Origin: COE1 sp964445375
GTDB taxonomy: Bacteria; Bacillota; Clostridia; Lachnospirales; Lachnospiraceae
Reading direction: 5' to 3'
Assembly: GCA_964445375.1 (NCBI GenBank)
Contig: CAYUKO010000104.1
Location: 1-13,735, forward strand
Length of the DNA stretch: 13,735 nt
Of the stretch, positions 1 to 6,923 are shown piece after piece. The position numbers were made by a program, and so were the translations under genes. Position 1 is the first letter of the stretch. Every line of letters starts with the position of its first letter. The notes under the pieces are model-generated. The model was not told the origin of the DNA and did not search any database. It saw nothing but the letters and a program-made list of their open reading frames with translations.

Positions 1-58
1 CTAAACGGAAATCCGGATATCATTTTCAACTAACGGGGTTCTGAACAGATACAAATAA
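1..58 (+). pseudogene. Probable 3' end of an upstream response regulator gene, frame broken near the C-terminus
   Basis: Frame 1 opens the window and reads LNGNPDIIFN before a TAA at 31-33. The next frame then reads TNGVLNRYK and stops at TAA 56-58. Together these resemble the last strand and wing of an OmpR-type DNA-binding domain, which commonly ends in something like a GVGYR(Y/F)K motif. The position fits, because ABC/histidine kinase sets of this kind normally have a response regulator as a neighbour and none is present elsewhere in the window. The frame change would remove only the last dozen or so residues. It could be a real frameshift, a natural shorter end, or a coincidence in a short sequence. 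Identification is an inference. Confidence 0.33.
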
Positions 59-105
59 TCTTTAAACTTTCTTTATGTTTTCCAGAAAGAAAATTGAAAG
101 ACCTC

Positions 106-114
106 TGGTAAGAT
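106..114 (+). promoter_or_regulatory. Candidate extended -10 promoter for the ABC/kinase operon
   Basis: TGGTAAGAT fits an extended -10 (TG-N-TAAGAT) 38 bases before the ABC ATPase start. No good -35 lies at the usual distance. Just upstream, CTTTCT (68-73) and AGAAAG (84-89) form an inverted repeat that could bind the cognate response regulator. Read-through from the upstream regulator gene is equally possible. Confidence 0.28.
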
Positions 115-152
115 ACAAATAAGTTAAGAAAACATGAGAAAGGAAAGAAAAC

Positions 153-1064
153 ATGAAATATGTATTAGAAACAAAAGAATTGACAAAGACTTATCGTAAG
201 ATCCCTGTGGTAAATAAGGTTAATCTTCATGTGTGTCAGGGAGATATTTATGGATTAATCGGTAAAAATGGCGCAGGAAAGACCACATTAATGAAGATGG
301 TTTGCGGATTGACAGCTCCTAGCTTTGGAGAATATGAGCTGTTTGAGAGCCATGATGTTGATGAGGAACGTAAGCGTATTGGCTGTATGATTGAACAGCC
401 TGCACTGTATCCTGATATGACAGCCAGAGATAATCTGATTTATTATAATAAGCTGATGGGAATCAGAAATAACAGCAATATTGATGAGATATTAGAATTA
501 GTAGGGCTTACAGAAGCACAGAAAAAGAAAACAAAACAGTTTTCATTAGGTATGAAGCAGCGTCTTTCGATAGCGATAGCCCTTTTGGGGTATCCGGATT
601 TATTAATTCTGGATGAGCCAATTAATGGATTAGACCCAACGGGAATCAAAGAGATTCGGGAGCTGATCTTACGATTAAATAAAGAACAAAATATTACGAT
701 TATTATTTCTTCTCATATTTTAGGGGAGTTATCAAAGGTAGCAACCAGATATGGCGTGATTGAAAACGGAAATTTAGTGAAAGAGTTCACAAATGAGGAA
801 CTTGAACAGTGTTGCAAGACATGTATTCAGATAGAAGTAGATAATACGAAAAAGGCAACTTATGTGCTGGATGAAATCATACATAGCAAGGATTACAAGG
901 TTGTAGATGACAAAACGATATATGTATATGACCATCTGGAAGAAAAACGAAATATAAATGAACAGCTTGTCCTTAATGGTGTTGCAGTAGAAAAGATGAA
1001 TCTGGCAGGACAGGATTTGGAGATGTATTTCATGGAATTAATGGGAGGAAAAGCACATGTGTAA
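153..1064 (+). CDS. ABC transporter ATP-binding protein, BcrA/lantibiotic-immunity type
   Basis: This is the cytoplasmic ATPase subunit of a two-gene exporter (303 aa). The sequence shows a Walker A GKNGAGKTT at residues 37-45, a Q-loop region near EQPAL (81-85), a family-typical signature SLGMKQR at 131-137, Walker B LLILDEP at 150-156 and the switch His188 in SSHIL. Residues after about 220 form the variable C-terminal extension seen in BcrA, NisF and DrrA-like subunits. AAAGGA at 139-144 lies 8 bases before the ATG and fixes the start. The gene overlaps the permease start by 8 bases (ATGTGTAA), indicating translational coupling. From the family, the role would be expelling or detaching a membrane-active peptide such as bacitracin or a lantibiotic. 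The substrate cannot be read from the sequence. Confidence 0.93.
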   Translation: MKYVLETKELTKTYRKIPVVNKVNLHVCQGDIYGLIGKNGAGKTTLMKMVCGLTAPSFGEYELFESHDVDEERKRIGCMIEQPALYPDMTARDNLIYYNKLMGIRNNSNIDEILELVGLTEAQKKKTKQFSLGMKQRLSIAIALLGYPDLLILDEPINGLDPTGIKEIRELILRLNKEQNITIIISSHILGELSKVATRYGVIENGNLVKEFTNEELEQCCKTCIQIEVDNTKKATYVLDEIIHSKDYKVVDDKTIYVYDHLEEKRNINEQLVLNGVAVEKMNLAGQDLEMYFMELMGGKAHV

Positions 1065-1809
1065 TCTGATTTCAAGTGAATTATTTAAAATAATGAGAAG
1101 TAAGGTAACGTATACGATTGGTATGATCTTTGTAGCAATGGCGGTATTTCAGACAGTAGTTGTGAAAATTGCAGTATCTATGGGCAAAGTGATGGGAAGT
1201 CCCACTGGAATTGATGGATTTGTATCGCCGTTGAATGGAGATTTGAGTTATATTGTTATTGGCATATTTGTCACCATTATTATGTGTCAGGATTTCTCCA
1301 CAGGAAGTATACGCCAGATTATTGGTAAAGGCACCTCAAGAGTGAAGTATGTGTTTGCAAAATTCATTGCAATGGTCATTGTGATATCTGTGCTCATGGC
1401 TGGATATTCTGTGATTTGCTTTTTTGGATGTTCGCTGATTGGCGAAGTGGGAGAACTGACTTCGGAAGTGATGAAGCATTTACTGGTGTATGTAACGGGT
1501 GCATGTTGCATGATATTAGGCTATACAGCGATTACAGAGTTTGTCTGCATTCTGTTTAAGAAGAATACGATTACCATACCAGTGAATCTGTTGTTTATAT
1601 TTGTGGGTGGTGTGATATCACAACTTGGCTTTCAGTTAACTGATAATGAGCTTTTCTATAAATATTGGATAGCAAATATGTCAGCTTCTTTCGCAAGTTT
1701 TGAAATTGGCTTTGCCGACAAATTATTATACATGGAAATCTTTATCGTCATAGCAAGTGTATTTATCTGGTGGTCTGTATTTGTTTTCAAGAGAAGAGAT
1801 ATTGATTAG
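1057..1809 (+). CDS. ABC-2 type transporter permease, BcrB/lantibiotic-immunity type
   Basis: This is the membrane partner of the preceding ATPase (250 aa). About six hydrophobic segments are visible, at roughly residues 18-40, 62-77, 100-124, 140-165, 173-193 and 224-244. Between the second and third lies DFSTGSIRQIIGKGTSR (79-95), the cytoplasmic loop typical of ABC-2 permeases of this group, which is thought to contact the ATPase. The protein ends in a positive KRRDID tail, as is common in the family. GGGAGG at 1043-1048 sits 8 bases before the ATG. The start overlaps the stop of the ATPase gene. With one 250-aa permease it resembles the small BcrB/EpiE-like subunits rather than the large BceB permeases with an extracellular domain. 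Confidence 0.88.
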   Translation: MCNLISSELFKIMRSKVTYTIGMIFVAMAVFQTVVVKIAVSMGKVMGSPTGIDGFVSPLNGDLSYIVIGIFVTIIMCQDFSTGSIRQIIGKGTSRVKYVFAKFIAMVIVISVLMAGYSVICFFGCSLIGEVGELTSEVMKHLLVYVTGACCMILGYTAITEFVCILFKKNTITIPVNLLFIFVGGVISQLGFQLTDNELFYKYWIANMSASFASFEIGFADKLLYMEIFIVIASVFIWWSVFVFKRRDID

Positions 1810-1829
1810 GAAAATGGGAGGTAGTGAAT

Positions 1830-2771
1830 ATGGGATATATACAAATAGGAATCATAATCATACTATTTCTCGTGGTGCTGTTCCTGCTTGTAGATATCCA
1901 TTTTTACAGGAGGAATATCAAGTCCTTTCAAAAGCAGCTTTTTAAGATTATGAGAGAAGATACGAATGCAATTGTAAGGGTTGATATACCGCAAAAAGAT
2001 ATTATAGCCTTATCCGATGTAATCAATCAGCTTATAAAAAGAAACAGAGAGACTCTGGTAGCAGCAGAAAGACTCGACCAAAGCTTCCGTGAAAGCATTA
2101 CAAATGTTTCACATGATTTAAGAACACCATTGACTACGGCTGGTGGTTATCTTGGAATGATAAAGGACCCCGATTTGTCCCAGGAGGAACGATTAGAGTA
2201 TATCGAAATTATAGAAGAACGTCAGGATATGGTTCGAAAGCTACTCGACCAGTTATTCTATTATGCAAGGATGGAAGCTGGAAAGGATTTTTGGCATGAG
2301 AAAAGGATAGATATTCATAAGCTTTTATTAGAAATTCTTGCGATGTATTATAACGATTTCGAGGTAAAGGAAATAGAGCCTGAGATACAAATAACAGACT
2401 GTAAGATGATGGTATGGGGAGATGAGGATGGCATGAGGCGTATTTTCTCTAACATCATCAGTAATGGGCTTGCACATGGGAAGGGAGCGTATCAAGTGAA
2501 ACTTCTTCCTGTTGAGAATGGATTTGAGTTTTCCTTTTCTAATGCTTCGGAATCGATGGAAAAAGAAGAACTTTTGTTGATTTTCCAACGTTTTTATTGC
2601 AAGGATACGTCAAGAACAGGTAAAAGTACCGGACTTGGTCTTGCAATCGCTAAAGAGCTGGTAGAACGCATGCAAGGAAGGATTTGGGCGGAATATGAAA
2701 ATGGAGTATTTTCTATTCGAGTTTTTTTGCCGGAGGAGAAGATGAAAAATACAAAACCTGTTGCATTTTAA
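1830..2771 (+). CDS. Sensor histidine kinase with a single N-terminal membrane segment
   Basis: This is a membrane-bound two-component kinase of 313 aa. One hydrophobic helix (about residues 3-24) is followed directly by cytoplasmic sequence, so there is essentially no extracellular sensor domain. The dimerisation/phosphoacceptor motif is SHDLRTPLT with His95. The ATPase domain shows an N-box around RRIFSNIISNGLAHG (203-217) and the G2 motif STGLGLAIAKEL (267-278). A GTG at 1824 is in frame, but GGGAGG at 1816-1821 is only 2 bases from it and 8 bases from the ATG at 1830, so the ATG is preferred. The gene starts 20 bases after the permease stop. It probably senses the state of the neighbouring transporter or the membrane and signals to the response regulator that seems to lie just upstream of the window. 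Its last codons carry the -35 of the leuS promoter. Confidence 0.9.
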   Translation: MGYIQIGIIIILFLVVLFLLVDIHFYRRNIKSFQKQLFKIMREDTNAIVRVDIPQKDIIALSDVINQLIKRNRETLVAAERLDQSFRESITNVSHDLRTPLTTAGGYLGMIKDPDLSQEERLEYIEIIEERQDMVRKLLDQLFYYARMEAGKDFWHEKRIDIHKLLLEILAMYYNDFEVKEIEPEIQITDCKMMVWGDEDGMRRIFSNIISNGLAHGKGAYQVKLLPVENGFEFSFSNASESMEKEELLLIFQRFYCKDTSRTGKSTGLGLAIAKELVERMQGRIWAEYENGVFSIRVFLPEEKMKNTKPVAF

Positions 2772-2789
2772 AATCTCCTATGCTAGAAT
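2761..2789 (+). promoter_or_regulatory. Promoter of the leuS T-box leader
   Basis: TTGCAT (2761-2766), a 17-base spacer and TAGAAT (2784-2789) predict transcription starting near 2796, about 15-20 bases before the T-box structure begins. The -35 lies within the last codons of the histidine kinase gene. I saw no convincing terminator between that gene and the leader. Confidence 0.6.
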
Positions 2790-2810
2790 TACTTCTATAT
2801 TCTGACATAT

Positions 2811-3111
2811 GTTAACGACATAGATAAGGAGTAGTAGAGGTAAATGTTGCAGGAGCAGCATACTTTCTATTGCAGAGAGCTGTCGGGTGGTGTAAGACAG
2901 CATAGAAAAGCCTTGAACTCGCCTTTGAGTTCCTGTAGTGAACAAGTTCGTTTTTACGAGTAAGAGCGGATCAGTAGTTACAGGCGGGAATTCCCGTTAT
3001 AGAAGTTGAGTGCAGATTTATAATTTATATCTGAAACAGAGTGGTACCGCGGATAGGATTTTATACCTCTTCGTCTCTATAGTAATGTAGAGATGGAGAG
3101 GTTCTTTTTTT
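2811..3111 (+). promoter_or_regulatory. Leucine T-box leader (tRNA-Leu-sensing riboswitch)
   Basis: This leader senses uncharged tRNA-Leu and permits transcription of leuS when leucine is scarce. Stem I starts with the ATAAGGAGTAGTA region (2823-2835). Its distal part carries AGAGAGCTG...GGTGGTGTAA (about 2874-2895), the usual AG-bulge and loop motif. On the descending side GAACTCG places a probable specifier CTC (Leu) at 2918-2920, followed by a purine. The T-box itself is GTGGTACCGCGG at 3041-3052. Its TGGT (3042-3045) would pair with the ACCA end expected of tRNA-Leu. The leader terminator follows at 3066-3111. Position before leuS confirms the amino acid. Exact stem boundaries are estimated. 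Confidence 0.93.
3066..3111 (+). terminator. Leader terminator of the leucine T-box
   Basis: A 14-bp stem pairs 3066-3079 with 3088-3101 (CCTCT...AGAGG at the base, two G-U pairs), with a short loop, followed by a T-rich run to 3111. In the T-box mechanism this helix competes with the antiterminator that includes the GTGGTACCGCGG element. Confidence 0.9.
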
Positions 3112-3220
3112 GCACATGTTGAAATCGGAAAATTGTCAATGATAATGAGACATTCTAATGGTGCAGGAATGCGCAAGGTATATTTTATCCGTAATAACAA
3201 ACAAGAAGGAGCATGGAAAA

Positions 3221-5635
3221 ATGAGCAGAGAATATTCTCCAAGTGAAATTGAGAAAAAATGGCAGGATGTCTGGGATAATGAGAAGGCATTCAAGGTTGG
3301 CGTAGATAAGTCAAAGCCAAAGTATTATGCATTAGTAGAGTTCCCATATCCATCAGGACAGGGACTTCATGTAGGTCACCCAAGACCATATACCGCTATG
3401 GATATCGTATCCAGAAAGAGAAGAATGCAGGGTTATAATGTCCTTTTCCCAATGGGATGGGATGCATTCGGTCTTCCAACAGAGAACTATGCAATCAAGA
3501 ATAAGATTCATCCAAAGATTGTAACAAAGAATAACGTAGCACACTTTAAGGATCAGTTAAAGTCACTTGGTTATTCTTTCGATTGGGATAGAGAAATCAA
3601 CACAACAGATGAGAAATACTATAAGTGGACACAGTGGATCTTCTTACAGTTATTCAAGAAGGGACTTGCTTATAAGAGCGAGATGCCAATTAACTGGTGT
3701 ACATCTTGTAAGGTTGGTCTTGCTAACGAAGAAGTTGTTGGCGGTGTTTGTGAACGTTGTGGTGCAGAGGTTGTTCGTAAGATGCAGTCTCAGTGGATGT
3801 TAAAGATTACAGATTATGCAGAGAAGCTTCTGGAAGGTCTTGAGCATGTAGATTATATCGAAAGAGTAAAGGTATCTCAGCAGAACTGGATTGGTCGTTC
3901 CGAAGGTGCTGAGGTTAACTTCCAGCTTAAGGATAAGGAAGAATCTCTGACCGTATATACAACAAGACCAGATACTTTATTTGGTGCTACTTATATGGTA
4001 ATTTCTCCTGAGCATCCATTAATCGATAAGTATAAGGATGAAATCAGCAATTTTGACGAGATTACTGCATACCGTGAGCAGGCTGCCAAGAAGTCTGACT
4101 TCGAAAGAACAGAGCTTGCAAAGGATAAGACAGGTGCATGCTTAAAGGGTATTTCTGCAATCAATCCTGTAAATGGCAAGGAGATTCCGGTTTGGGTTTC
4201 TGACTATGTATTAATGTCTTATGGTACAGGTGCTATTATGGCGGTTCCTGCACATGATGAAAGAGACTGGGATTTTGCTAAGAAGTTTGACCTTCCTATT
4301 ATTGAAGTAGTTGCAGGCGGTGATGTACAGAATGCAGCATTTACCGATGTACAGACAGGTCAGCTTTGCAATTCTGATTTCTTAAATGGTTTAGAGGTTA
4401 AGGATGCAAAGGCTGCTATCATTAACTGGTTAGAGGAAAAGGGAATCGGACATAAGAAGGTTAACTACAAGCTTCGTGACTGGGTATTCTCACGTCAGAG
4501 ATACTGGGGAGAGCCTATTCCAATCGTTAAGTGTCCTTGCTGTGGTTATGTTCCAATCGATGAAAGCGAACTTCCATTAAGACTTCCGGAAGTAGAAAGC
4601 TATATGCCAACAGATACAGGTGAATCACCACTTGCAGCTATGCGTGACTGGGTTGAGGTTGCATGTCCTAAGTGTGGCGGCAAGGCTGAAAGAGAAACAG
4701 ATACGATGCCTCAGTGGGCTGGTTCTTCATGGTATTTCTTAAGATACATCGATCCGGATAATAATGAAGCATTTGCAAGCAAGGAAGCAATTGACTACTG
4801 GATGCCGGTTGACTGGTATAACGGTGGTATGGAGCATACAACACTTCACTTACTGTACTCAAGATTCTGGCACAAGTTCCTGTATGATCAGGGATTAGTA
4901 TCTTGCCCGGAACCATATACAAAGAGAACTTCTCATGGTATGATTCTTGGTGAAAATGGCGAGAAGATGTCCAAGTCAAGAGGAAACGTTGTAAATCCGG
5001 ACGACGTTGTAAATGAATTCGGTGCAGATACCTTAAGAACTTACGAAATGTTCATTGGTGCTTTCGAATTAAGCGCTGCATGGAGCATGGAAGGTGTTAA
5101 GGGATGTAGAAAGTTCCTGGAACGTGTATGGAAGCTTCAGGATATGCTGATTGAAGGTGATGGCTACAGACCAAATCTTGAGACTAAGATGCATCAGACA
5201 ATCAAGAAGGTTTCCAATGACTTTGAAAACCTTAAGTTCAATACAGCTATTGCTGCTATGATGGCATTAGTAAACGAATTCTACAAGGAAAAGAGCGTTA
5301 CAAAGGCAGAATACGCAACTTTGATTCTCTTACTGAACCCGGTTGCTCCTCATATGACAGAAGAGTTATGGGAGAACATCTTCGGAAATGGAAGAGTATA
5401 TCAGCAGAAGTGGCCTGAGTACGATGAAGCGAAGACAGTAGAATCTACCGTTGAAATCGCAGTTCAGATTAATGGTAAGGTTAAGGCAACTCTTGCAGTT
5501 GCAATGGATGAGGATGAAGCATCTGTTAAGGAGAAGGCTCATGCAATTCCAGCAATTGCTGACTTAATGGCAGGCAAGAACGTTGTTAAGGAAATCTACG
5601 TTAAGGGCAGAATCTTAAATATCGTTGTTAAGTAA
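3221..5635 (+). CDS. leuS: Leucyl-tRNA synthetase
   Basis: This enzyme charges tRNA-Leu with leucine using ATP and hydrolyses mischarged products (804 aa, the usual bacterial length). The class I HIGH motif appears as HVGH (50-53) and KMSKS at 582-586. The editing insertion carries the threonine-rich YTTRPDT (246-252) and GTGAIMAVPAHDERD (335-349) with the conserved Asp346. Two Cys clusters look zinc-binding: C160/C163/C177/C180, and C438-C441 with C482/C485. The C-terminal domain ends at VVK. The reading frame is open further upstream to 3158, but AAGGAG at 3206-3211 stands 9 bases before ATG 3221, and MSREYSPSEIEKKWQ is a normal LeuRS start. Lysine is mostly AAG here, unlike in the neighbouring genes, suggesting high expression. 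The gene is controlled by the T-box leader and ends in its own terminator. Confidence 0.98.
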   Translation: MSREYSPSEIEKKWQDVWDNEKAFKVGVDKSKPKYYALVEFPYPSGQGLHVGHPRPYTAMDIVSRKRRMQGYNVLFPMGWDAFGLPTENYAIKNKIHPKIVTKNNVAHFKDQLKSLGYSFDWDREINTTDEKYYKWTQWIFLQLFKKGLAYKSEMPINWCTSCKVGLANEEVVGGVCERCGAEVVRKMQSQWMLKITDYAEKLLEGLEHVDYIERVKVSQQNWIGRSEGAEVNFQLKDKEESLTVYTTRPDTLFGATYMVISPEHPLIDKYKDEISNFDEITAYREQAAKKSDFERTELAKDKTGACLKGISAINPVNGKEIPVWVSDYVLMSYGTGAIMAVPAHDERDWDFAKKFDLPIIEVVAGGDVQNAAFTDVQTGQLCNSDFLNGLEVKDAKAAIINWLEEKGIGHKKVNYKLRDWVFSRQRYWGEPIPIVKCPCCGYVPIDESELPLRLPEVESYMPTDTGESPLAAMRDWVEVACPKCGGKAERETDTMPQWAGSSWYFLRYIDPDNNEAFASKEAIDYWMPVDWYNGGMEHTTLHLLYSRFWHKFLYDQGLVSCPEPYTKRTSHGMILGENGEKMSKSRGNVVNPDDVVNEFGADTLRTYEMFIGAFELSAAWSMEGVKGCRKFLERVWKLQDMLIEGDGYRPNLETKMHQTIKKVSNDFENLKFNTAIAAMMALVNEFYKEKSVTKAEYATLILLLNPVAPHMTEELWENIFGNGRVYQQKWPEYDEAKTVESTVEIAVQINGKVKATLAVAMDEDEASVKEKAHAIPAIADLMAGKNVVKEIYVKGRILNIVVK

Positions 5636-5660
5636 TAAGAATGTAATAAAACATTTTTTG

Positions 5661-5693
5661 GGAAAGGGGCAGCAGGTTTTGTTGCCTTTTTCC
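5661..5693 (+). terminator. Intrinsic terminator after leuS
   Basis: A 14-bp stem pairs 5661-5674 (GGAAAGGGGCAGCA) with 5680-5693 (TGTTGCCTTTTTCC), allowing three G-U pairs, with loop GGTTT. The T run lies in the distal part of the 3' arm, as in terminators whose lower stem is an A/T extension. It separates leuS from the LeuRS-like gene, perhaps only partially. Confidence 0.65.
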
Positions 5694-5705
5694 ATTTAAT
5701 ATAAT
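5677..5705 (+). promoter_or_regulatory. Candidate promoter for the LeuRS-like gene
   Basis: A perfect -10 TATAAT lies at 5700-5705. The -35 is weak: TTTTGT at 5677-5682 gives a 17-base spacer and TTGTTG at 5679-5684 a 15-base one. Either lies inside the leuS terminator hairpin. A start near 5712 would leave a leader of about 26 bases before the ATG at 5738. Confidence 0.4.
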
Positions 5706-5737
5706 CATATTTTCGGATGAAAGGAATGAAGGTTATC

Positions 5738-6694
5738 ATGTTAACACCCATGAATCATAGGGAAATCGAATATAACGTAAAGAAATTCTGGGAAGCAGAG
5801 AAAATAAGTGAACAGAATATAGCAGACATCTTTGCACAATGGAGCAATGAAACAGAGAAAAAAGCTGCAATAGCACTTATGAACTGGTTGGAAGAGACAC
5901 AGAAAGCTGTTTTTCAGGAGGATTTATTGCTTGACTATGGTGCGGATTGTTTAAGGTTATATCTCATGTTTGAGAAAACACCCAAACCGGATGATACATG
6001 GCTGGATACGTGGGAGGAATGTAATCTGGAAGGCTGTTATAAATTCCTTGGCAGATTCAGACGTATGATTCTTGTGGCAAAAGAGGCGAACTGCACTGGA
6101 AAATATCAAAGGCTAGATACAAAAGACCTACAGAATAAACTTTATGAGCTGCAAAAGGAAGTTATGAAGCATCTGGGAAAAGGAAATACCATGCCTGATC
6201 GTCACAATGCGATTTCCGTTATTATGGAAGGCATGAAGCAGTTCCAGAAAGAACTGAGCATTGGAGAACTTGTGACAAGTATGCATTCTCATGAAATTGC
6301 TATGGCAGTTCCTCATGCGAAGAAGGAAGAGGAGGCGGAAGAAACAGAACAGAAGCTATGTCGAAATGAAGAAGTAGATATATTGTTAGCAGATATAATA
6401 TTATTGTTGACTCCATTTGCCCCTGTTTTGTGTGAGCATCTTTGGCAGCAGATAAAAGCGGATAAGTCTTCTGTATTTCAATCTGGATGGAAGTTAGAAG
6501 TGACACAACAGCGAAGTATTCATCTTCCAATTCAGGTTAACGCTAAGACGAAGAAAGTTATGACAATTCAAGTCGGTGCATCGAAGAAAGACATAGAAGA
6601 AAAGGCAAAGCAGGAAATATCTCAGTTATTACAGGGAAAGGAATATAATCTTATTTATGTTCCAGAGAAAATTATTAATTTTGTAATAAAGTAA
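5738..6694 (+). CDS. LeuRS-derived protein lacking the catalytic and editing domains
   Basis: This 318-aa protein appears to be a degenerate or repurposed paralog of the adjacent LeuRS. Residues 8-23 (REIEYNVKKFWEAEKI) align without gaps to LeuRS 8-23, sharing EIE, W18 and EK. KAAIALMNWLEE (42-53) resembles LeuRS 397-406. DLLLDYGADCLRLYLMF matches the segment just after KMSKS, followed by EGCYKFLGR (LeuRS KGCRKFLER). ILLLTPFAPVLCEHLW matches the anticodon-binding domain, and the final 58 residues track the LeuRS C-terminal domain, ending FVIK against IVVK. HIGH, KMSKS, the zinc cysteines and the editing motifs are all absent, so it cannot charge tRNA. It may bind tRNA-Leu or another partner, which is inference. 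The frame is open from 5717, but GAAGG (5728-5732) and the ungapped N-terminal match favour 5738. It lies 102 bases after leuS and uses more AAA lysine codons. Confidence 0.85.
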   Translation: MLTPMNHREIEYNVKKFWEAEKISEQNIADIFAQWSNETEKKAAIALMNWLEETQKAVFQEDLLLDYGADCLRLYLMFEKTPKPDDTWLDTWEECNLEGCYKFLGRFRRMILVAKEANCTGKYQRLDTKDLQNKLYELQKEVMKHLGKGNTMPDRHNAISVIMEGMKQFQKELSIGELVTSMHSHEIAMAVPHAKKEEEAEETEQKLCRNEEVDILLADIILLLTPFAPVLCEHLWQQIKADKSSVFQSGWKLEVTQQRSIHLPIQVNAKTKKVMTIQVGASKKDIEEKAKQEISQLLQGKEYNLIYVPEKIINFVIK

Positions 6695-6703
6695 TATAAG
6701 ACA

Positions 6704-6747
6704 AAGAGCGATTTTTACATATATTATGTGGAAGTCGTTCTTTTTTT
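6704..6747 (+). terminator. Strong intrinsic terminator after the LeuRS-like gene
   Basis: An 18-bp stem pairs 6704-6721 with 6725-6742 (four G-U pairs, loop TAT) and runs into a T tract to 6747. It closes the leuS region and isolates the sortase unit. Confidence 0.9.
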
Positions 6748-6842
6748 ATTGAATATATATTCGTTATTCTGTGAAATAAAAGTTACAATATTTGAAAGAG
6801 AAAATAAATAAGAAAAAATAAAAATTATTTTCTGAAAATATC

Positions 6843-6871
6843 TATACAATTTCAAGAATTTATACTATAAT
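6843..6871 (+). promoter_or_regulatory. Promoter of the sortase operon
   Basis: TATACA (6843-6848), a 17-base spacer and a perfect TATAAT (6866-6871) lie in a very AT-rich gap, predicting a start near 6878 and a 46-base leader before the sortase gene. Confidence 0.6.
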
Positions 6872-6923
6872 ATAAACGATAATAGGTTACATAAAGAATT
6901 TACGAAACAACAAAAGGTGTGAA

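Noticed and set aside
3131..3160. Fur-box-like AATGATAATGAGACATT before leuS
   Set aside because: It matches only part of the consensus, lies downstream of the T-box terminator, and AT-rich matches like this arise by chance.
3158..3220. In-frame upstream start giving a LeuRS of 825 aa
   Set aside because: No ribosome site precedes 3158. The extra 21 residues do not resemble LeuRS, while ATG 3221 has AAGGAG at a good distance and a normal N-terminus.
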